Positions 43,312-52,625 of a DNA stretch of 64,000 nucleotides are shown here, piece by piece. Below the pieces are notes generated by a model. It did not search any database and was not told the origin of the DNA. It saw only the letters and a list, made by a program, of their open reading frames with translations. This DNA is from Chlorobiota bacterium (GTDB lineage: Bacteria; Bacteroidota; Ignavibacteria; Tepidaquicellales; OLB5). Location of the stretch: the NCBI GenBank assembly GCA_022616535.1, contig JAKEEM010000045.1, positions 1 to 64,000 on the forward strand, read 5' to 3'. The stretch's first letter is position 1; every line of letters begins with the position of its first letter. Position numbers and translations under genes: made by a program.

Positions 43312-44382
43312 TTATTTTACTAAAGTCATCTTCTTTGTTTCAACAAAGCTGTTTGTTTTCAGAGTGTAGAAGTAAATTCCGCTTGACCAGCTTGATGCGT
43401 CAACTTCGGCTTTATATGTGCCGGCTTCAACAACGGCATCAAGATAGGTTGCAACTTCACGGCCCATCATGTCATAGAACTTTAAGCTTACATGTTCGCT
43501 CTTCGGAATTGTGAATACGATGTTTGTCGTCGGGTTAAACGGATTCGGATAGTTCTGCGACAAGCTGTATTCAGAGGGAACATTGTTCTGCTGGTGGATT
43601 CCGGTCGGGGTTGTTACACCTTCCATTCTTGTCTGTTGAACATAGTTGTCTGTGGAATAGCTTCCTCCGCCCCTGTAAACGAAAATGTTAACCTTGCAAT
43701 TTTCAGCGACATAATTAGAGGGTAAAGTGTAGTTCAGAGGAACAGTAACTGAAGTATTCTGTGTCCAGTTATCGGTTGTGTTTAACAGTGTTCCTGTTGC
43801 CCCATTAATTAAATCCCTGTTAACGTGCTTATGAACATAGTTCGAACCTCCCGGGCAGCTTCCGTTTCCGGCTTGGGGATATATTAAATTATCTTCTGTT
43901 AAAACAAACATAACATAATATGAACCTGTCAAATTCTCTAAAGCCGTCATAACAACACTGCCAGTAATAGTTCTTGTTCCGGAATTATAAGCCTTGTTGT
44001 TGACCACAATGCTTACCCCCGGCTGAATCGTAAGTGATTGTATTACAACATTGTTATTCCATGATTCGCGGAAAACAATCCCTGTTCTTCTGCCGATTAC
44101 ACCGCTTGGATATGAATTGAAACCAAAAAGACCTAGCATAGGTGCACTATGGACATACCACGGGTCATTTTGGGGTGTGTATCCGTGATAACCAATTACC
44201 ATAGTATTAGGATAGATTTGTAAAATATCGTTTATTATAGTATGCCCGCACGGACACCATACACACCAGGTTCCGGTGCAGTACTCTAATAAAGCATTAT
44301 ACCCCGTTTGAGCGTTTGAAGAAGACGGATTAAAACCAACAAGAGCAACGAGGGCAATTACAATAAGTAAATGCTTTTTCAT
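43312..44382 (-). CDS. Omp28-like T9SS substrate with thioredoxin-type Cys motif
   Basis: 356 residues from the ATG at 44382. This start is preferred to a TTG/ATG further upstream (44451), because GAGGGG precedes it and it begins a signal peptide (MKKHLLIVIALVALVGF). The domain opens ALLEYCTGTWCVWCPCGHTI, the Omp28 version of a thioredoxin-like active site with four Cys in twelve residues. The C-terminal sorting domain runs LSQNYPNPFNPTTNIVF to KKMTLVK. Secreted thiol-disulfide activity is plausible but unproven. The next gene upstream on the same strand encodes a Cys-rich secreted protein. Confidence 0.8.
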   Translation of the reverse strand: MKKHLLIVIALVALVGFNPSSSNAQTGYNALLEYCTGTWCVWCPCGHTIINDILQIYPNTMVIGYHGYTPQNDPWYVHSAPMLGLFGFNSYPSGVIGRRTGIVFRESWNNNVVIQSLTIQPGVSIVVNNKAYNSGTRTITGSVVMTALENLTGSYYVMFVLTEDNLIYPQAGNGSCPGGSNYVHKHVNRDLINGATGTLLNTTDNWTQNTSVTVPLNYTLPSNYVAENCKVNIFVYRGGGSYSTDNYVQQTRMEGVTTPTGIHQQNNVPSEYSLSQNYPNPFNPTTNIVFTIPKSEHVSLKFYDMMGREVATYLDAVVEAGTYKAEVDASSWSSGIYFYTLKTNSFVETKKMTLVK

Positions 44383-44469
44383 TTTGTTTCCCCTCTCTTT
44401 ATTTTGTAAAATTTTTAAAAAACTTAAATTGTCAAGAAAAAAATTAGCCACATCTAAAAAAAATAATAG

Positions 44470-44823
44470 TTACTCACTACACTGTATGGGAACACTTACA
44501 GGTGAGCCACTACAAATAACGTTAGCGACTGGCGAGCAGCTTGGTTTCCAGCTTGTAATAACACCAACTTTCATCGGGACATCTTCTGGCAAGGTACACA
44601 TATCACATTCACCTTTGCTATTGGTTTGACATAATCCGTAAAGTTCATTTGTAGACATATCGCGCGCCTCTATGTAATAGCCTTCAGGGTCAGATAAACC
44701 GAGAATTATAAAACTTATACAACAACTTCCAGTAACCGACTCTTTTTCTAGCGAAGTATTAAATCCATAAATTAATGGGATTATCATAATTAATCCAATG
44801 ATCCTAATGATTGTCCTTTTCAT
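44470..44823 (-). CDS. Small Cys-rich exported protein, unknown
   Basis: 117 residues. The signal-like N-terminus (MKRTIIRIIGLIMIIPLIYG) precedes a ~95-residue domain with eight Cys: 34, 35, 65, 73, 76, 96, 104 and 115. The segment SDPEGYYIEARDMSTNELYG resembles an Ig-like/carboxypeptidase-regulatory strand pair. I do not recognise a family. GGGGGAA lies before the ATG, and a good promoter lies upstream, so it is a real gene. The short spacer to the Omp28-like gene (87 bp) and the same strand suggest co-expression. Confidence 0.65.
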   Translation of the reverse strand: MKRTIIRIIGLIMIIPLIYGFNTSLEKESVTGSCCISFIILGLSDPEGYYIEARDMSTNELYGLCQTNSKGECDMCTLPEDVPMKVGVITSWKPSCSPVANVICSGSPVSVPIQCSE

Positions 44824-44876
44824 TTTGTTCCCCCTATTTTTAATAGTATTTGGAAAATTATAGACTTTGCTAACTT

Positions 44877-44907
44877 AAAAAGTAGCTAATTAAAATTAAA
44901 ATGTCAA
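44877..44907 (-). promoter_or_regulatory. Promoter of the Cys-rich/Omp28 unit
   Basis: On the reverse strand TTG (44907-44905), exactly 20 bases, then TACTTTTT (44884-44877), seven of eight positions of TAnnTTTG. The predicted start is ~50 bases before the ATG at 44823. Confidence 0.6.
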
Positions 44908-45030
44908 GTCTTAATTTAGGGTTAAATGGTAGCTAAAATAAGTATTTGTTTGAAAAATGCAAAAAAGGTGAAAAATTTATTATTTTGTGTTTATGGCCTG
45001 CCAAGTCGCCCTACCAACAGCGGCAGTACC

Positions 45031-45098
45031 TGCAGGGGTGTTCAATTGAACACCCGATTTATTTATTTTGGACGTTTGTTCGAACGTCCCTACATTGT
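45031..45098. repeat. Two-hairpin composite repeat, copy 2
   Basis: The same order as copy 1 at 43154: tgcaggggtgttcaattgaacaccc hairpin shown here only by its arms (ggggtgttca / tgaacaccc, 45035-45055), AT-rich link, then gttcgaacgtccctacattg at 45078-45097. It ends 8 bp before the stop codon of the reverse T9SS gene. The remaining 280-bp spacer holds only the Cys-rich gene promoter. Confidence 0.85.
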
Positions 45099-45105
45099 TT
45101 CCTTT

Positions 45106-46353
45106 TTATTTTACCAATACCATTTTTCTTGTAAGGGAATGATTGCCTGCTTCAAGCCTGTAAAAATACACTCCGCTCGGGTAAGCAGAGCCGTCCCAGC
45201 TAAGCTCATAAGTTCCGGGAGCAAGACGCTGGTTTACAGGCTGGTCAATTTCTCTGCCGTTTACATCATAAATTTTCAAATGTACGGGACGCATATATGC
45301 GTCCCCTACCTGAGAAATTTGAAAGCGAATCTTTGTAACCGGGTTAAAAGGGTTAGGATAATTCTGCGAAAGCGAAAACTCATTTGGTACTTCGTTAGAA
45401 ACCTTCTTAATTCCAATCGGAAAACCAGGACCGCCGCCGTTTGTGGTTTTTAAAATCGTTCCGAATCCGCCCACTGCCCAGCCGGTATTTTCATTCACCA
45501 TATGTAAAGAGTACAAAATTTGGTTTGTCCCGCTTGTTACAGTCGAATCCCACCTTTCACCCTGATTTGTTGTTCTGTATAAAATCCCCCCGTCGCCGCA
45601 CATATAACCAGTTGTGGAGTTAATAAATTTCATTGTATATATTGTGTGGCCAAGCGTCAGATAGATATCAGGTGACCAGCTTATACCCGCATTCGTTGTC
45701 TTAATAAATATGCCGCAGCATCCTGTAATCCAGCCGGTATTATCATTTATAAATTCAGGCGCCCATAACGGATTTACGAAACCCAATGTACCGGCAAGCC
45801 AGCTTGCACCTGCATTAGTTGAGCGGAAAATGCTTGAGCTTGTGCCTACAACCATGTAATTGTTTTCATTTATAAAAGTGCAGCCGTAGAAATCAAGCGT
45901 ATCTAAATTAGCTATAACACTGAACCAGCTTTCACCGGAATCTGTTGTTTTTAAAATTGTTCTTTTGGAGCCGACAATTAACCCGGTGCCTGAGTTAAGG
46001 AATTCGATTCTCATCAGATTATTTTGGATTCCCGAGTTAACGGCATTCCACACTGCCCCTGAATTTATTGTCTTATAAATTTTGCCGCTGTCGCTGCACA
46101 GAAAACCGGTATTTGCGTCAACAAAATATAAACTGTTATGTCGTCCTGGTACTTGACTAATTTGCCAGTTAGCCCCACCGTTAGTTGTTTTTAAAACCTG
46201 GTAAAACCCGCAGGCAAAGCCTGTGTTTTCGTTAACAAAATAAACCGACTTCAAAGCATAGTTAGTGCCTGAGACTTGAGGTGTCCACTGTGCATGAGTC
46301 AAACTGCACAGCAAAAAGCTTAATAAAATTGTTTTTGTGAAGCTCTTCATCAC
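45106..46353 (-). CDS. T9SS substrate with Ycf48-like propeller, sorting domain carrying an insert
   Basis: 415 residues. Signal peptide (MMKSFTKTILLSFLLCSLTHA), then six to seven Ycf48/BNR repeats (WTPQVSGTNYALKSVYF, VLKTTNGGANWQISQV, IYKTINSGAVWNAV, ILKTTDSGESWFSV, IFRSTNAGASWLAG, LYRTTNQGERWDST). The sorting domain begins LSQNYPNPFNPVTKIRF and ends RKMVLVK. Between strands of that domain the residues VGDAYMRPV are encoded by a perfect palindrome; the four other sorting domains here lack them. Secreted or surface-bound; ligand unknown. Confidence 0.85.
   Translation of the reverse strand: MMKSFTKTILLSFLLCSLTHAQWTPQVSGTNYALKSVYFVNENTGFACGFYQVLKTTNGGANWQISQVPGRHNSLYFVDANTGFLCSDSGKIYKTINSGAVWNAVNSGIQNNLMRIEFLNSGTGLIVGSKRTILKTTDSGESWFSVIANLDTLDFYGCTFINENNYMVVGTSSSIFRSTNAGASWLAGTLGFVNPLWAPEFINDNTGWITGCCGIFIKTTNAGISWSPDIYLTLGHTIYTMKFINSTTGYMCGDGGILYRTTNQGERWDSTVTSGTNQILYSLHMVNENTGWAVGGFGTILKTTNGGGPGFPIGIKKVSNEVPNEFSLSQNYPNPFNPVTKIRFQISQVGDAYMRPVHLKIYDVNGREIDQPVNQRLAPGTYELSWDGSAYPSGVYFYRLEAGNHSLTRKMVLVK
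45282..45309. repeat. Palindrome inside a T9SS sorting domain
   Basis: gggacgcata/tatgcgtccc (45286-45305) is a perfect 20-bp palindrome, extended by gta and tac with one unpaired position. Read on the reverse strand in frame it encodes VGDAYMRPV. Confidence 0.85.
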
Positions 46354-46480
46354 AGTAATTTAATACAATTTTACTAAAATTGGAATGGAAAACATACTTT
46401 AAAATAACTAATTTGTTTGTATCTCTATAATTTTCAGTAATTAAGGAGTAATTAACTTTTTTCACTATATTATAAATGCG

Positions 46481-46511
46481 TTGATTTTCCATAAATATCC
46501 TTTTAAAATTG
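46481..46511 (+). promoter_or_regulatory. Probable promoter of the CARDB-like gene
   Basis: TTG (46481-46483), exactly 20 bases, then TAAAATTG (46504-46511), one mismatch to TAnnTTTG. The ATG follows 25 bases later. Confidence 0.55.
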
Positions 46512-46536
46512 AATTAAATTTACATTTTTTTAATAA

Positions 46537-46929
46537 ATGAATATGAAAAAATCTAAAAGACCTAATCTTAAAACTATTAAAACAATTGAAGGTAAAAAGC
46601 ACGATATTGTCAGAGTATCAGATTTTTCTGTTACTCCCCCTGAAATAAAACGCAAGCAGACGGTTACTATTAGAATGACAATTAAAAATGTGTCGGATAA
46701 AGCTTTGAAGGGTGTGCCGTGGCAGATTGTAAAAAACAAAAAAATTCTTGATTCCGGTGTGAGATACAACCTTGCATCGGGAGACAGCTTTAAAGTTTTA
46801 ACTACATGGACTGCAACAGCCGGCTCGCATTTTTTTTACGGAGACGCAGACCCAAAAAATACTTTGCGCGAGCCAAAAATAAAGCAGTATAACAATCTAC
46901 CGCAGGGATTTGACGTTAAGGTGAGATAA
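46537..46929 (+). CDS. CARDB-like Ig-fold protein
   Basis: 130 residues without a signal peptide. After a basic N-terminus (MNMKKSKRPNLKTIK), the segment VRVSDFSVTPPEIKRKQTVT ... IRMTIKNVSDKALKGVPWQI ... TTWTATAGSHFFYGDADP follows the CARDB (cell-adhesion-related, bacterial) fold of seven strands. CARDB domains are usually in exported proteins; a cytosolic single-domain form is unusual and the role is unknown. It lies ahead of the VOC gene by 41 bp. Confidence 0.55.
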   Translation: MNMKKSKRPNLKTIKTIEGKKHDIVRVSDFSVTPPEIKRKQTVTIRMTIKNVSDKALKGVPWQIVKNKKILDSGVRYNLASGDSFKVLTTWTATAGSHFFYGDADPKNTLREPKIKQYNNLPQGFDVKVR

Positions 46930-46970
46930 TTATTTTCTTCCCTGATAATTTTCACTTACATATTTAATTT

Positions 46971-47654
46971 ATGCAAATTCTTGAAATCCGTCTGCTCACA
47001 AATTCACTGAAAAAACAAATTGAATTTTATTCGAATGTTCTCGGTTTAAACACTTCATATTTAAACGACGGAGCAGGTGCAATAGATATTGGTTCATCTA
47101 AGCTGATTTTTGATGAGGTTACTTCAATAAATAATCCTTATTACCACTTTGCAGTTAATATTCCTGAAAATCAAATAAACGAGGCGATTGGATGGCTTAA
47201 AGCGAAAGCGGACTTGATTGAATATGAAAACTCACCGCTTGTAAATTTTCCGAACTGGAATGCTCACTCGGTTTATTTTTACGATGCCGGAGGCAATATA
47301 GTTGAGCTGATTGCAAGACACAGCTTAGATAATAAAACGGACAGCGAATTTTCCTCTGCAAGCTTTTTAAACATTAGCGAAATTGGCATGCCTGCCGAAA
47401 ATGTTAAAAACTTTTGCGGTGAGATTAACCAAAAACTGAATGAAAACCTGTGGTGGGGGAATACCGAAACATTTGCTGCAGTTGGAGATGAAAACGGATT
47501 ATTTATTGTTGTTTCCGGGCAAAGAAACTGGTTTCCGACAAATAAACCGAGTAAAATTTTCCCGCTGGCTGTAACCATTGAAAATAATTCAATAAAATCA
47601 CTGGAATATTCACCGTACAAAATAGCAACGAAAAGTTCTGAACTTAAAATTTAA
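46971..47654 (+). CDS. VOC-superfamily (glyoxalase/bleomycin resistance-like) protein
   Basis: 227 residues. First VOC module: ILEIRLLTNSLKKQIEFYSN, VLGLNTSYLND and HSVYFYDAGGNIVELIAR, whose last Glu is a usual metal ligand. A second, less conserved module follows from LNISEIGMPAENVKNF to the C-terminus. Such proteins are metal-dependent isomerases, dioxygenases or binding proteins; the substrate is unknown. It may be in one transcript with the aldo-keto reductase 9 bp downstream. Confidence 0.78.
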   Translation: MQILEIRLLTNSLKKQIEFYSNVLGLNTSYLNDGAGAIDIGSSKLIFDEVTSINNPYYHFAVNIPENQINEAIGWLKAKADLIEYENSPLVNFPNWNAHSVYFYDAGGNIVELIARHSLDNKTDSEFSSASFLNISEIGMPAENVKNFCGEINQKLNENLWWGNTETFAAVGDENGLFIVVSGQRNWFPTNKPSKIFPLAVTIENNSIKSLEYSPYKIATKSSELKI

Positions 47655-47663
47655 AATGTTCTA

Positions 47664-49190
47664 ATGCTCAAATCAAAAGCAGCGGCTTCGGATACTTTAA
47701 GCTTCTCAAAACGCTATCCTGAGCTAATGCACAAGCTTCTTGGTAAAACCGGACTCACCGTTTCAGCGTGCGGTTTCGGGTCGTACAGGGTCGATTACAG
47801 AGTGAAAGAACACTTTGATGCATTGGAATATGCGATTGAAAGCGGAATCAACCTCATCGATACGTCGGCGAACTATTCCGACGGCGGCAGCGAAATTCTG
47901 GTTGGAAACGTGCTTTTGGATTTGATTAACCAGGGGGAAATAAAAAGGGAAGAAATAGTTGTAATGACAAAGGGCGGCTATCTGCAGGGTAAAAACCTTG
48001 AATTAGCCAAAAAAATGAAAGAGGAAGGCAAAGGATATAATGAGATAGTCGAGTATACGGAAAATCTGTGGCACTCAATACACCCGGATTTTTTGAAGGA
48101 CCAAATAACACTTTCCCTTGAGAAAATGAAGCTTGAATCTGCGGACGTGTATCTTCTTCATAATCCGGAATACTTTCTTGACTCCCCCACGGCAAAGGAA
48201 CTTGAGCAGGAGGAATTGAGGCATGAATATTACAGCAGAATAAAAAAAGCATTTGAATATCTCGAAAGCGAAGTCACCAGCGGAAGAATTTCATGCTACG
48301 GGATTTCCTCAAATGCGTTTGTAAAACCGTCCGATGACCAGGTTTTTACCTCGCTTGATAAATGCCTGGGGATTGCAAATGAAATTTCGACCGATAATCA
48401 TTTTTATGTTATTCAGTTTCCACTGAATGCGCTTGAACGCGGAGCAATAGTACACAAAAACCAGACAGGGGATACTAAGAGCTTGATTGAATTTGCCGGA
48501 AAGCATGGATTGGGTATACTGATAAACAGACCACTCAATGCTCTTAACGAAAAAGGATTGAACAGACTGGCTGATTTTGAAGTGAGCGATGAATTTACAA
48601 AGCTTGAGGAGGCTCAAATAATTGCAGAAATTAACCTGCTTGACTCAATGGAGGAGGATTTTTTAAAGGATTACATCGACGTTCTGAATTTATCGGATTC
48701 AAACAGGCAGGCGGTCAATTATTTCCTAAAAGCCGGGCAGCTATTGAAGGAAAACTGGAAAAACTTCGGAAGCGCGGAAAGCTTTAACGATGTTAAAAAG
48801 CAGTTTTTAATACCAAGGGTAAATTATGCGCTGACTGCGCTGGTTACTTCCCCAAACCTAACCGATGAAATGAAAACACGGCTGGACAAAATTGCTGTGC
48901 AAATAAACAAGCTGATTAAGATTATGGACAGCATTTACGGGCTTATGGCAAATGTCCGCTCAAGGGAGCTTCACCTCAGACTCAACACACTTGTTGAACA
49001 AAGCGAAGCAGACAAGTTTATACCTCTTACGCTATCACAAAAAGCTGTTCTTATGCTGAACTCTATTGATGAGGTGAGCTGCACTTTAGTTGGAATGCGC
49101 CAAAAAAAATATGTTGATGATGTAAGCGGCAGCCTTAAAGCGGAGAAAATTTCGAATGTTCTTGAAAAATGGAAAAAGTTTGAACCTTAA
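47664..49190 (+). CDS. Aldo/keto reductase family protein, long form
   Basis: 508 residues, clearly longer than standard AKRs (~320). The (alpha/beta)8 part has LGKTGLTVSACGFGSYRV, the catalytic-region LIDTSANYSDGGSEILVG (Asp and Tyr), VVMTKGGYL (Lys) and VYLLHNPEYFLDSP. The C-terminal ~180 residues form a helical extension (from the EMKTRLDKIAVQINKLIKIM helix) with CTLVGMRQKKYVDDV near the end. The NAD(P)H-dependent reaction is unknown. It ends at a tandem repeat shared with the convergent lipoprotein gene. Confidence 0.82.
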   Translation: MLKSKAAASDTLSFSKRYPELMHKLLGKTGLTVSACGFGSYRVDYRVKEHFDALEYAIESGINLIDTSANYSDGGSEILVGNVLLDLINQGEIKREEIVVMTKGGYLQGKNLELAKKMKEEGKGYNEIVEYTENLWHSIHPDFLKDQITLSLEKMKLESADVYLLHNPEYFLDSPTAKELEQEELRHEYYSRIKKAFEYLESEVTSGRISCYGISSNAFVKPSDDQVFTSLDKCLGIANEISTDNHFYVIQFPLNALERGAIVHKNQTGDTKSLIEFAGKHGLGILINRPLNALNEKGLNRLADFEVSDEFTKLEEAQIIAEINLLDSMEEDFLKDYIDVLNLSDSNRQAVNYFLKAGQLLKENWKNFGSAESFNDVKKQFLIPRVNYALTALVTSPNLTDEMKTRLDKIAVQINKLIKIMDSIYGLMANVRSRELHLRLNTLVEQSEADKFIPLTLSQKAVLMLNSIDEVSCTLVGMRQKKYVDDVSGSLKAEKISNVLEKWKKFEP

Positions 49191-49243
49191 TTAGAAACTT
49201 GACTTAATTTAGAAGCTTGACTTAATTTAGAAGCTTGATTTGC
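49191..49243. repeat. Three 18-bp tandem repeats between convergent genes
   Basis: ttagaaacttgacttaat (49191-49208), ttagaagcttgacttaat (49209-49226) and a partial third copy (49227-49243). The third copy and part of the second encode the last residues (KLLN) and stop of the reverse lipoprotein gene. A change in copy number would alter that C-terminus. Confidence 0.85.
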
Positions 49244-49749
49244 AAGGGGCTCTCAAGGATAATTTGAGCTCTGCCTTTGAACATCGAAACTCTGCCTGTA
49301 ACCTCTACATCCTTTAGCTTATATTTATCGATTTCTGGGAAATCGCTGAATTTTCTGGCAAAAATTACGGCTGTAAACGGATTATTGGGAAATTTCTCAA
49401 CAAAATTTAAGTATGCAACTTTTTCGGACTTGTAAACATCGGCAACAAAACCCCTTACAGTTACGGTTCTTCCGTTATAATTTTCCGCCTCAAGGGGAGA
49501 AACAACTGCAACGGGCTTTTCATACTCAAACGGATGTCTTTCCTTATATTTACTATCGTAATTGTTAGCCGAGGAAGTATCCTTTTTAACGAAAGATGTA
49601 TCCTTTGGCAGCTCTTGTTTTACTTCATCGGATTTTTTTTGTTCTGTAGGAACCGTTTTATCATCAACGAATTCCTGTTCCTTATCATCTTTTCCGCATG
49701 ATATGAAAAGAATGAGCAATACTGCAGAAAAAATAAAATAGGATTTCAT
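49222..49749 (-). CDS. OB-fold lipoprotein
   Basis: 175 residues. Lipobox signal ([12 protein letters not shown], lipid Cys ~19), a low-complexity Lys/Asp/Glu/Ser linker to ~residue 75, then an OB-like domain: [40 protein letters not shown] and [20 protein letters not shown]. This is the tRNA_anti-like fold found in periplasmic lipoproteins of this lineage. The role is unknown. Its ATG overlaps the end of ppdK by four bases. Confidence 0.75.
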   Translation of the reverse strand: MKSYFIFSAVLLILFISCGKDDKEQEFVDDKTVPTEQKKSDEVKQELPKDTSFVKKDTSSANNYDSKYKERHPFEYEKPVAVVSPLEAENYNGRTVTVRGFVADVYKSEKVAYLNFVEKFPNNPFTAVIFARKFSDFPEIDKYKLKDVEVTGRVSMFKGRAQIILESPLQIKLLN

Positions 49750-52532
49750 TTTCTTCTTTTTTTTGCTTTAGTCTTAGTCTTAGTCTTTCTCTTTCTTTTA
49801 TCCGGCTTTTGAGAAGGGGAGAGTATAGCTGCCTGAGCAGCAGCAAGTCTTGCAATCGGCAGTCTGAACGGAGAACAGCTCACATAGTTAAGTCCTGCAC
49901 TGTTGCAGAAGCTGATTGTCTGGGGGTCGCCTCCATGCTCGCCGCAGATTCCGATTTTAAGGTTCGGCTTAACCTTTCTGCCTTTTTCAACGGCAATTTT
50001 TACAAGCTCAGAAACCCCGCTATCAATAGTAACAAACGGGTCATTGGATAAAATTTCATGGTTAACATAATACGGAAGAAACTTGCCCGAATCATCTCTG
50101 GAGAGCCCGAAAGTCATTTGAGTTAAATCATTTGTTCCGAACGAAAAGAAATCGGAAGTCCGGGCAATTTCATCAGCAGTTATGGCAGCTCGCGGAATTT
50201 CAATCATGGTTCCAATGGAGTAGGGAAAGCTCACGCCGGTTTCTTCACTAACCTGCCGTGCGGCATCTCGAACCACCTTTGCCTGATTTTCAAGCTCTTT
50301 ATAACTTCCGATAAGGGGTATCATAACTTCCGGATGAACATCGATTCCCTGTTTTTTCACCTCTACGGCTGCGGCAAATATTGCTTTTGCCTGCATCCGT
50401 GTAATTTCCGGATACACAATACCAAGCCTGCATCCTCTGTGTCCCATCATTGGGTTAAACTCATGCAGGCTTTCGACCTTAACTCTTACATCCTCAAAAA
50501 GTTTTCCTGATTTTTCCGCAAGCTCTCTTTGTTCTTTTTCAGTATGAGGCAAAAATTCGTGCAGCGGCGGGTCAAGCGTTCTAATAGTAACGGGCATTCC
50601 GTTCATTTCCTTAAATATTCCGGTAAAATCATCCTTCTGATAAGGGAAAAGCTTCTCCAGCGCCCGCTCTCTTTCCTCAAGTGTATCAGCAAGAATCATT
50701 TCTCTTACAGCATCTATTCTCTCGCCGCCAAAGAACATGTGTTCAGTCCTGCAAAGCCCGATACCTTCGGCTCCGAAAGCTATTGCATTTCTGCACTGGT
50801 CGGGCTGGTCTGCATTGGTTCTGATTCTAAGCTTTCTGTGCTTATCGGCCCATTTCATAAGCTGGCTGTAAATACCATACAAAGGAGAACTCTCAGGGCT
50901 CAGCGATTTTTCTATTAGAACCTGCAGAATTTCAGATTCCCTTATATGGATTCTTCCTTCGATAACTTCGCCGGTTGTTCCGTCTATTGAAATCCAGTCG
51001 CCTTCTCTTAATGTCTTTGTTCCGTTTTGAGTCTCGACACTCATTTCACGCTTTGAGTAATCAATTTCCAGCGCGCTGCATCCTGCGACACAAACCCTGC
51101 CCATCTGCCTTGCAACAAGCGCAGCGTGCGAAGTCATCCCCCCGCGTGATGTTAAAATTCCTTCTGCTGCGTTCATGCCGCGTATGTCTTCGGGTGAAGT
51201 TTCGATTCTGACGAGAATTGACTGCTCGCCTTTTTTAGAGGAATCGACAACATCGGAAGCATTAAAGTAAATCCTGCCGGCGGCTGCGCCGGGGCCTGCG
51301 TTTAAACCCTTTGCAAGGAGTTTCCCCTGGCTTACTGCAAGTTCTTTTTCATTTAAATCAAATACCGGTCTAAGGAGCTGGTTAAGCTGGTCGGGCTCAA
51401 CCCTTGTTAACGCTTCCTTTTCGGAAATCAGCTTTTCCTTTACCATTTCAACAGCGATCCTAACCGCTGCGGGTCCGGTTCTTTTTCCAACCCTGCACTG
51501 CAAAATATACAGCTTGCCTTCCTGAATAGTAAACTCTATATCCATCACGTCCTTGTAATGCTTTTCAAGGCTCTTTCTTACTTTTTCAAGCTGTTTGTAA
51601 ATCTCAGGGTTTTGCTCATTAAGCTTTGATATCGGAAGCGGTGTTCTGATTCCGGCGACAACATCTTCGCCCTGGGCATTCATAAGATACTCGCCGTAAA
51701 ACACGTTCTCACCTGATGCCGGGTCGCGGGTAAATGCAACTCCCGTGCCGGATGTTTCGCCCATATTTCCGAATACCATTGATTGAACATTAACGGCAGT
51801 TCCCCAGGACTCGGGAATATTGTTGAGCTTTCTGTAAACAATTGCCCTTTCATTCATCCATGAATTGAAAACTGCATCTATTGCTCCGTTTAACTGTTCA
51901 ACAGGGTCATTGGGGAAATCATTACCGAGGCGGCTTTTTATTTCAGCTTTAAACTGGTAAGCAAGCTCTTTTAAATCATCAGAAGTGAACTCGGTATCGT
52001 GCTCGATTTGCTTTAATTTCTTTTTATCTTCAATTATAACTTCAAACGGGTCCCGCTCGTCTTTTGATGCAGGTTTCAATCCCATAACAACATCACCGTA
52101 CATTTGAATGAAGCGCCTGTAGGAATCGTAAACAAATCTCGGGTTACCGGTTTTTTCAATTAAACCCTGAACCGTATCATCATTTAATCCGAGATTAAGT
52201 ATGGTATCCATCATCCCCGGCATAGATGCTCTTGCACCGGAGCGGACCGATACCAGAAGGGGATTTTTTTTGTCCCCAAACTTAGCGCCTATTTCTTTTT
52301 CAATTCTTGAAAGAGATTTTTTGATTTGGGGTTTTAATTCCTTTGGGTATTTTTTGTCATTCTTATAGTAATGAGTGCAGACTTCGGTTGTAATTGTAAA
52401 GCCGGGGGGAACGGGGAGTTTTAAATTAACCATCTCGGCTAAGTTAGCACCTTTGCCTCCGAGCAGCGGTTTCATCGAAGCTTTCCCATCTGCTCTGCGT
52501 CCTCCAAAATAATAAACCAGTTTTTTGGACAT
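49746..52532 (-). CDS. ppdK: Pyruvate, phosphate dikinase
   Basis: 928 residues. N-terminal ATP-grasp ([40 protein letters not shown]), the swivelling phospho-His domain ([20 protein letters not shown], His ~467) and the pyruvate barrel ([23 protein letters not shown], Cys in [12 protein letters not shown] ~862). It interconverts PEP and pyruvate with ATP/AMP and PPi/Pi. The family ends near AAAQAAIL; here ~25 Lys/Arg/Thr-rich residues follow, encoded by a gtctta hexanucleotide microsatellite. With a membrane pyrophosphatase in the window, PPi use is a plausible theme. Confidence 0.95.
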   Translation of the reverse strand: MSKKLVYYFGGRRADGKASMKPLLGGKGANLAEMVNLKLPVPPGFTITTEVCTHYYKNDKKYPKELKPQIKKSLSRIEKEIGAKFGDKKNPLLVSVRSGARASMPGMMDTILNLGLNDDTVQGLIEKTGNPRFVYDSYRRFIQMYGDVVMGLKPASKDERDPFEVIIEDKKKLKQIEHDTEFTSDDLKELAYQFKAEIKSRLGNDFPNDPVEQLNGAIDAVFNSWMNERAIVYRKLNNIPESWGTAVNVQSMVFGNMGETSGTGVAFTRDPASGENVFYGEYLMNAQGEDVVAGIRTPLPISKLNEQNPEIYKQLEKVRKSLEKHYKDVMDIEFTIQEGKLYILQCRVGKRTGPAAVRIAVEMVKEKLISEKEALTRVEPDQLNQLLRPVFDLNEKELAVSQGKLLAKGLNAGPGAAAGRIYFNASDVVDSSKKGEQSILVRIETSPEDIRGMNAAEGILTSRGGMTSHAALVARQMGRVCVAGCSALEIDYSKREMSVETQNGTKTLREGDWISIDGTTGEVIEGRIHIRESEILQVLIEKSLSPESSPLYGIYSQLMKWADKHRKLRIRTNADQPDQCRNAIAFGAEGIGLCRTEHMFFGGERIDAVREMILADTLEERERALEKLFPYQKDDFTGIFKEMNGMPVTIRTLDPPLHEFLPHTEKEQRELAEKSGKLFEDVRVKVESLHEFNPMMGHRGCRLGIVYPEITRMQAKAIFAAAVEVKKQGIDVHPEVMIPLIGSYKELENQAKVVRDAARQVSEETGVSFPYSIGTMIEIPRAAITADEIARTSDFFSFGTNDLTQMTFGLSRDDSGKFLPYYVNHEILSNDPFVTIDSGVSELVKIAVEKGRKVKPNLKIGICGEHGGDPQTISFCNSAGLNYVSCSPFRLPIARLAAAQAAILSPSQKPDKRKRKTKTKTKAKKRRK

Positions 52533-52597
52533 TATCTTAAGATTTAAAATTTAATTACAGCGTATTAAAATTATGTGAATAAGGATTATTGCCTAAT

Positions 52598-52622
52598 AAG
52601 TCCGCCTGCTGAAGGCAGACTT
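52598..52622. repeat. Short palindromic repeat
   Basis: aagtc/gactt (52598-52602 with 52618-52622) with inner gcct/aggc. It lies directly after the stop of the EIIA gene. It is related to the cctgc..gcagg family. Confidence 0.65.
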
Positions 52623-52625
52623 AGC

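Noticed and set aside
44926-45453. A 175-codon forward open frame
   Set aside because: It covers a repeat element and the antisense of a T9SS protein gene; its composition (Cys/Arg/Phe-rich, no domain) is that of a shadow frame.
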